Positions 5,551-6,625 of a stretch of 6,625 bases of DNA are shown here, in pieces (positions within the stretch are counted from its first letter, which is position 1; each line of letters opens with the position of its first letter). The stretch covers positions 1-6,625 of the forward strand of contig JAGABK010000128.1 in NCBI GenBank assembly GCA_017614625.1, in the 5' to 3' direction. The notes below the pieces were generated by a model. The model was given only the letters and a program-made list of their open reading frames with translations. It made no database searches and was not told the DNA's origin. The stretch comes from Spirochaetales bacterium (GTDB taxonomy: Bacteria > Spirochaetota > Spirochaetia > Sphaerochaetales > Sphaerochaetaceae). A program made the position numbers and the translations under genes.

Positions 5551-6519
5551 ATGGAGGCTGCAGGATTGATTTTCTATTTCGGCTGGGAGATGAGGCTGAT
5601 GGAATGGCTTCAGGCCCACATCAGCAACAGCGGTTTCGTCTTCACGGTACTTTCCAACCTTTCCGCGCTGGGAGAGCAGATGGTGATGGTCGCCATCATG
5701 GGATTCCTCTATTGGGGTCTGAACAAGGAGTTCGGCAAATATGTCGGCGTGAACATCCTCATGGTCAACATCTGGAACCCCATGGTCAAGAACGTGGTCC
5801 TTAGGCTCCGCCCCTACTTCGTTGAAGGATACAACGTGAAGCTCCTGCGCCTCGTGGACAGCAGTGCCGACGCTTATGACGTCGCCGCCCAGGGTTATTC
5901 CTTCCCCAGCGGACATTCGTCCGGTGCCGTGACCGTCTACGGATCGCTCGCCTGGCACGAGAAGAACAAAAGATGGCTCTGGGTCCTGGCCATCGTACTG
6001 CCGATTCTGGTAGGTTTCTCCCGCGTTTTCGTCGGCGCGCACTTCCCCACCGACGTACTCTGCGGCTGGGTCCTTGGCGTTCTGATCATCGTGATCGTCA
6101 CCTGGCTCCGCAAGGTGATCAAGGAGAGCTGGCTGTTCAACCTCGTTCTGATTCTCTTGACGGTTCCGGGCTTCTTCTATTGCAAGAGCAACGACTACTT
6201 CTCATCCATGGGAATGCTCATCGGATTCGTCCTTGCAGAGCCGTTCGAGCAGAAGTTCGTCAACTTCGAGAACACCGACAACATCCTTCGCTGCATCCTG
6301 CGCACGATCGGTGGCGCCGCACTCTATTTCGGCCTGAACACCGTGTTCAAGATGCCGTTCCCGAAAGCGGTGCTGGATGCCGGAGATTTCCTTGCCATGG
6401 CCATCAGGACAATCCGCTACGCCATGGTGATCTTCCTCATCGTCGGAGTCTACCCGATGCTGTTCAAGTACACGGACAAACTCTGGAACAGACAGAAGAA
6501 ACAGGAGGCAGCCGCTTAA
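5551..6519 (+). CDS. PAP2-family membrane phosphatase
   Basis: This 322-aa integral membrane protein carries the three conserved phosphatase motifs of the PAP2 superfamily. They are KNVVLRLRP (K80-x6-R87-P88), FPSGHSS (P119-S-G-H122) and SRVFVGAHFPTD (S157-R158-x5-H164, with D168). H164 is the expected nucleophile and H122 the expected acid. The family removes phosphate from lipid phosphates such as phosphatidic acid, phosphatidylglycerophosphate or undecaprenyl diphosphate, with the active site usually on the outer face of the cytoplasmic membrane. Several hydrophobic helices surround the motifs. After residue 190 come about four more hydrophobic segments, making it longer than the usual 180-250 aa. 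The start at 5551 follows AAGGAGGT (5533-5540) by 10 nt. It has its own promoter. A lipid role would fit the nearby cardiolipin synthase, but the substrate is not determined. Confidence 0.92.
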   Translation: MEAAGLIFYFGWEMRLMEWLQAHISNSGFVFTVLSNLSALGEQMVMVAIMGFLYWGLNKEFGKYVGVNILMVNIWNPMVKNVVLRLRPYFVEGYNVKLLRLVDSSADAYDVAAQGYSFPSGHSSGAVTVYGSLAWHEKNKRWLWVLAIVLPILVGFSRVFVGAHFPTDVLCGWVLGVLIIVIVTWLRKVIKESWLFNLVLILLTVPGFFYCKSNDYFSSMGMLIGFVLAEPFEQKFVNFENTDNILRCILRTIGGAALYFGLNTVFKMPFPKAVLDAGDFLAMAIRTIRYAMVIFLIVGVYPMLFKYTDKLWNRQKKQEAAA

Positions 6520-6558
6520 GACAGAACACCCTTCACAGCCCGATCCCCGGCATTCCGA

Positions 6559-6587
6559 TTGACACTCAAATACGGCTATGATACTTT
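6559..6587 (+). promoter_or_regulatory. Promoter of the tRNA-Leu gene
   Basis: A perfect -35 TTGACA (6559-6564) is followed after 17 nt by an extended -10: TG at 6579-6580, one base, then TACTTT (6582-6587). Transcription would start near 6594, about 12 nt ahead of the mature tRNA end. The 86-bp gap 6520-6605 after the PAP2 stop holds nothing else I can recognise, and no terminator hairpin is visible. Confidence 0.6.
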
Positions 6588-6605
6588 AATTCAGTCATTC
6601 GACAA

Positions 6606-6625
6606 GCCGGAGTGGCGGAATGGTA
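6606..6625 (+). tRNA. tRNA-Leu, 5' end only (cut by the window edge)
   Basis: The last 20 bases begin GCCGGAG, a 7-nt acceptor strand, then TG, then the D-arm start GCGG followed by AATGGTA. Bacterial tRNA-Leu genes typically start GCCGRRGTGGYGGAAT-GGTAGAC, and this matches closely. The anticodon lies beyond the window, so the isoacceptor is unknown. The promoter immediately upstream supports a real gene. Confidence 0.82.

Noticed and set aside
6520..6560. Terminator after the PAP2 gene
   Set aside because: The sequence has a few C/G clusters but no hairpin with a T tract that I can pair.

Overview
This window has a bacterial look: clear Shine-Dalgarno sequences (GGAGG, AAGGAGGT), sigma70-like -35/-10 pairs, tightly packed genes and moderately high GC by eye. 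I cannot assign a taxon from sequence alone. The mix of a HIT protein, a cysteine-rich zinc-ribbon protein, a TrpR-family regulator, QueH and a two-part RluA-type pseudouridine synthase would suit a host-associated anaerobe. A spirochaete-like Gram-negative is my low-confidence guess.

Layout. Positions 1-602 (+) hold the 3' part of a HIT nucleotide-hydrolase gene followed after 2 nt by a 95-aa nine-cysteine protein. Converging on these is a minus-strand block. Read in its own direction, it runs queH (4207-3665), a membrane-anchored TPR protein with an acidic tail (3672-2497), a ClsA-type cardiolipin synthase (2500-968) and then a TrpR-family repressor (896-612). The first three genes overlap by 8 and 4 nt and look like one translationally coupled operon. 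The repressor has its own promoter, whose -10 lies inside a 7-bp inverted repeat, so it probably represses itself. Diverging from queH is an RluA-family pseudouridine synthase with an extra N-terminal cysteine-containing domain (4273-5466, +). Next come a PAP2-family membrane phosphatase (5551-6519, +) with its own promoter, and the first 20 nt of a tRNA-Leu gene (6606 onward) behind a good promoter.

How the genes fit together. Two themes recur: RNA modification (QueH for queuosine, the pseudouridine synthase, a tRNA gene) and membrane phospholipid or lipid-phosphate metabolism (Cls, PAP2). The queH and pseudouridine synthase genes share a compact divergent promoter built on a perfect 9-bp inverted repeat (4221-4250). 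Its predicted transcripts have extremely short or absent leaders.

I found no mobile element, CRISPR array or convincing intrinsic terminator. There is no gene-free stretch over 300 bases. I do not see a clear-cut novel multi-gene system. The points most worth testing are the repressor's probable self-operator, the symmetric divergent promoter, and the uncharacterised TPR/acidic-tail protein coupled to cardiolipin synthase.
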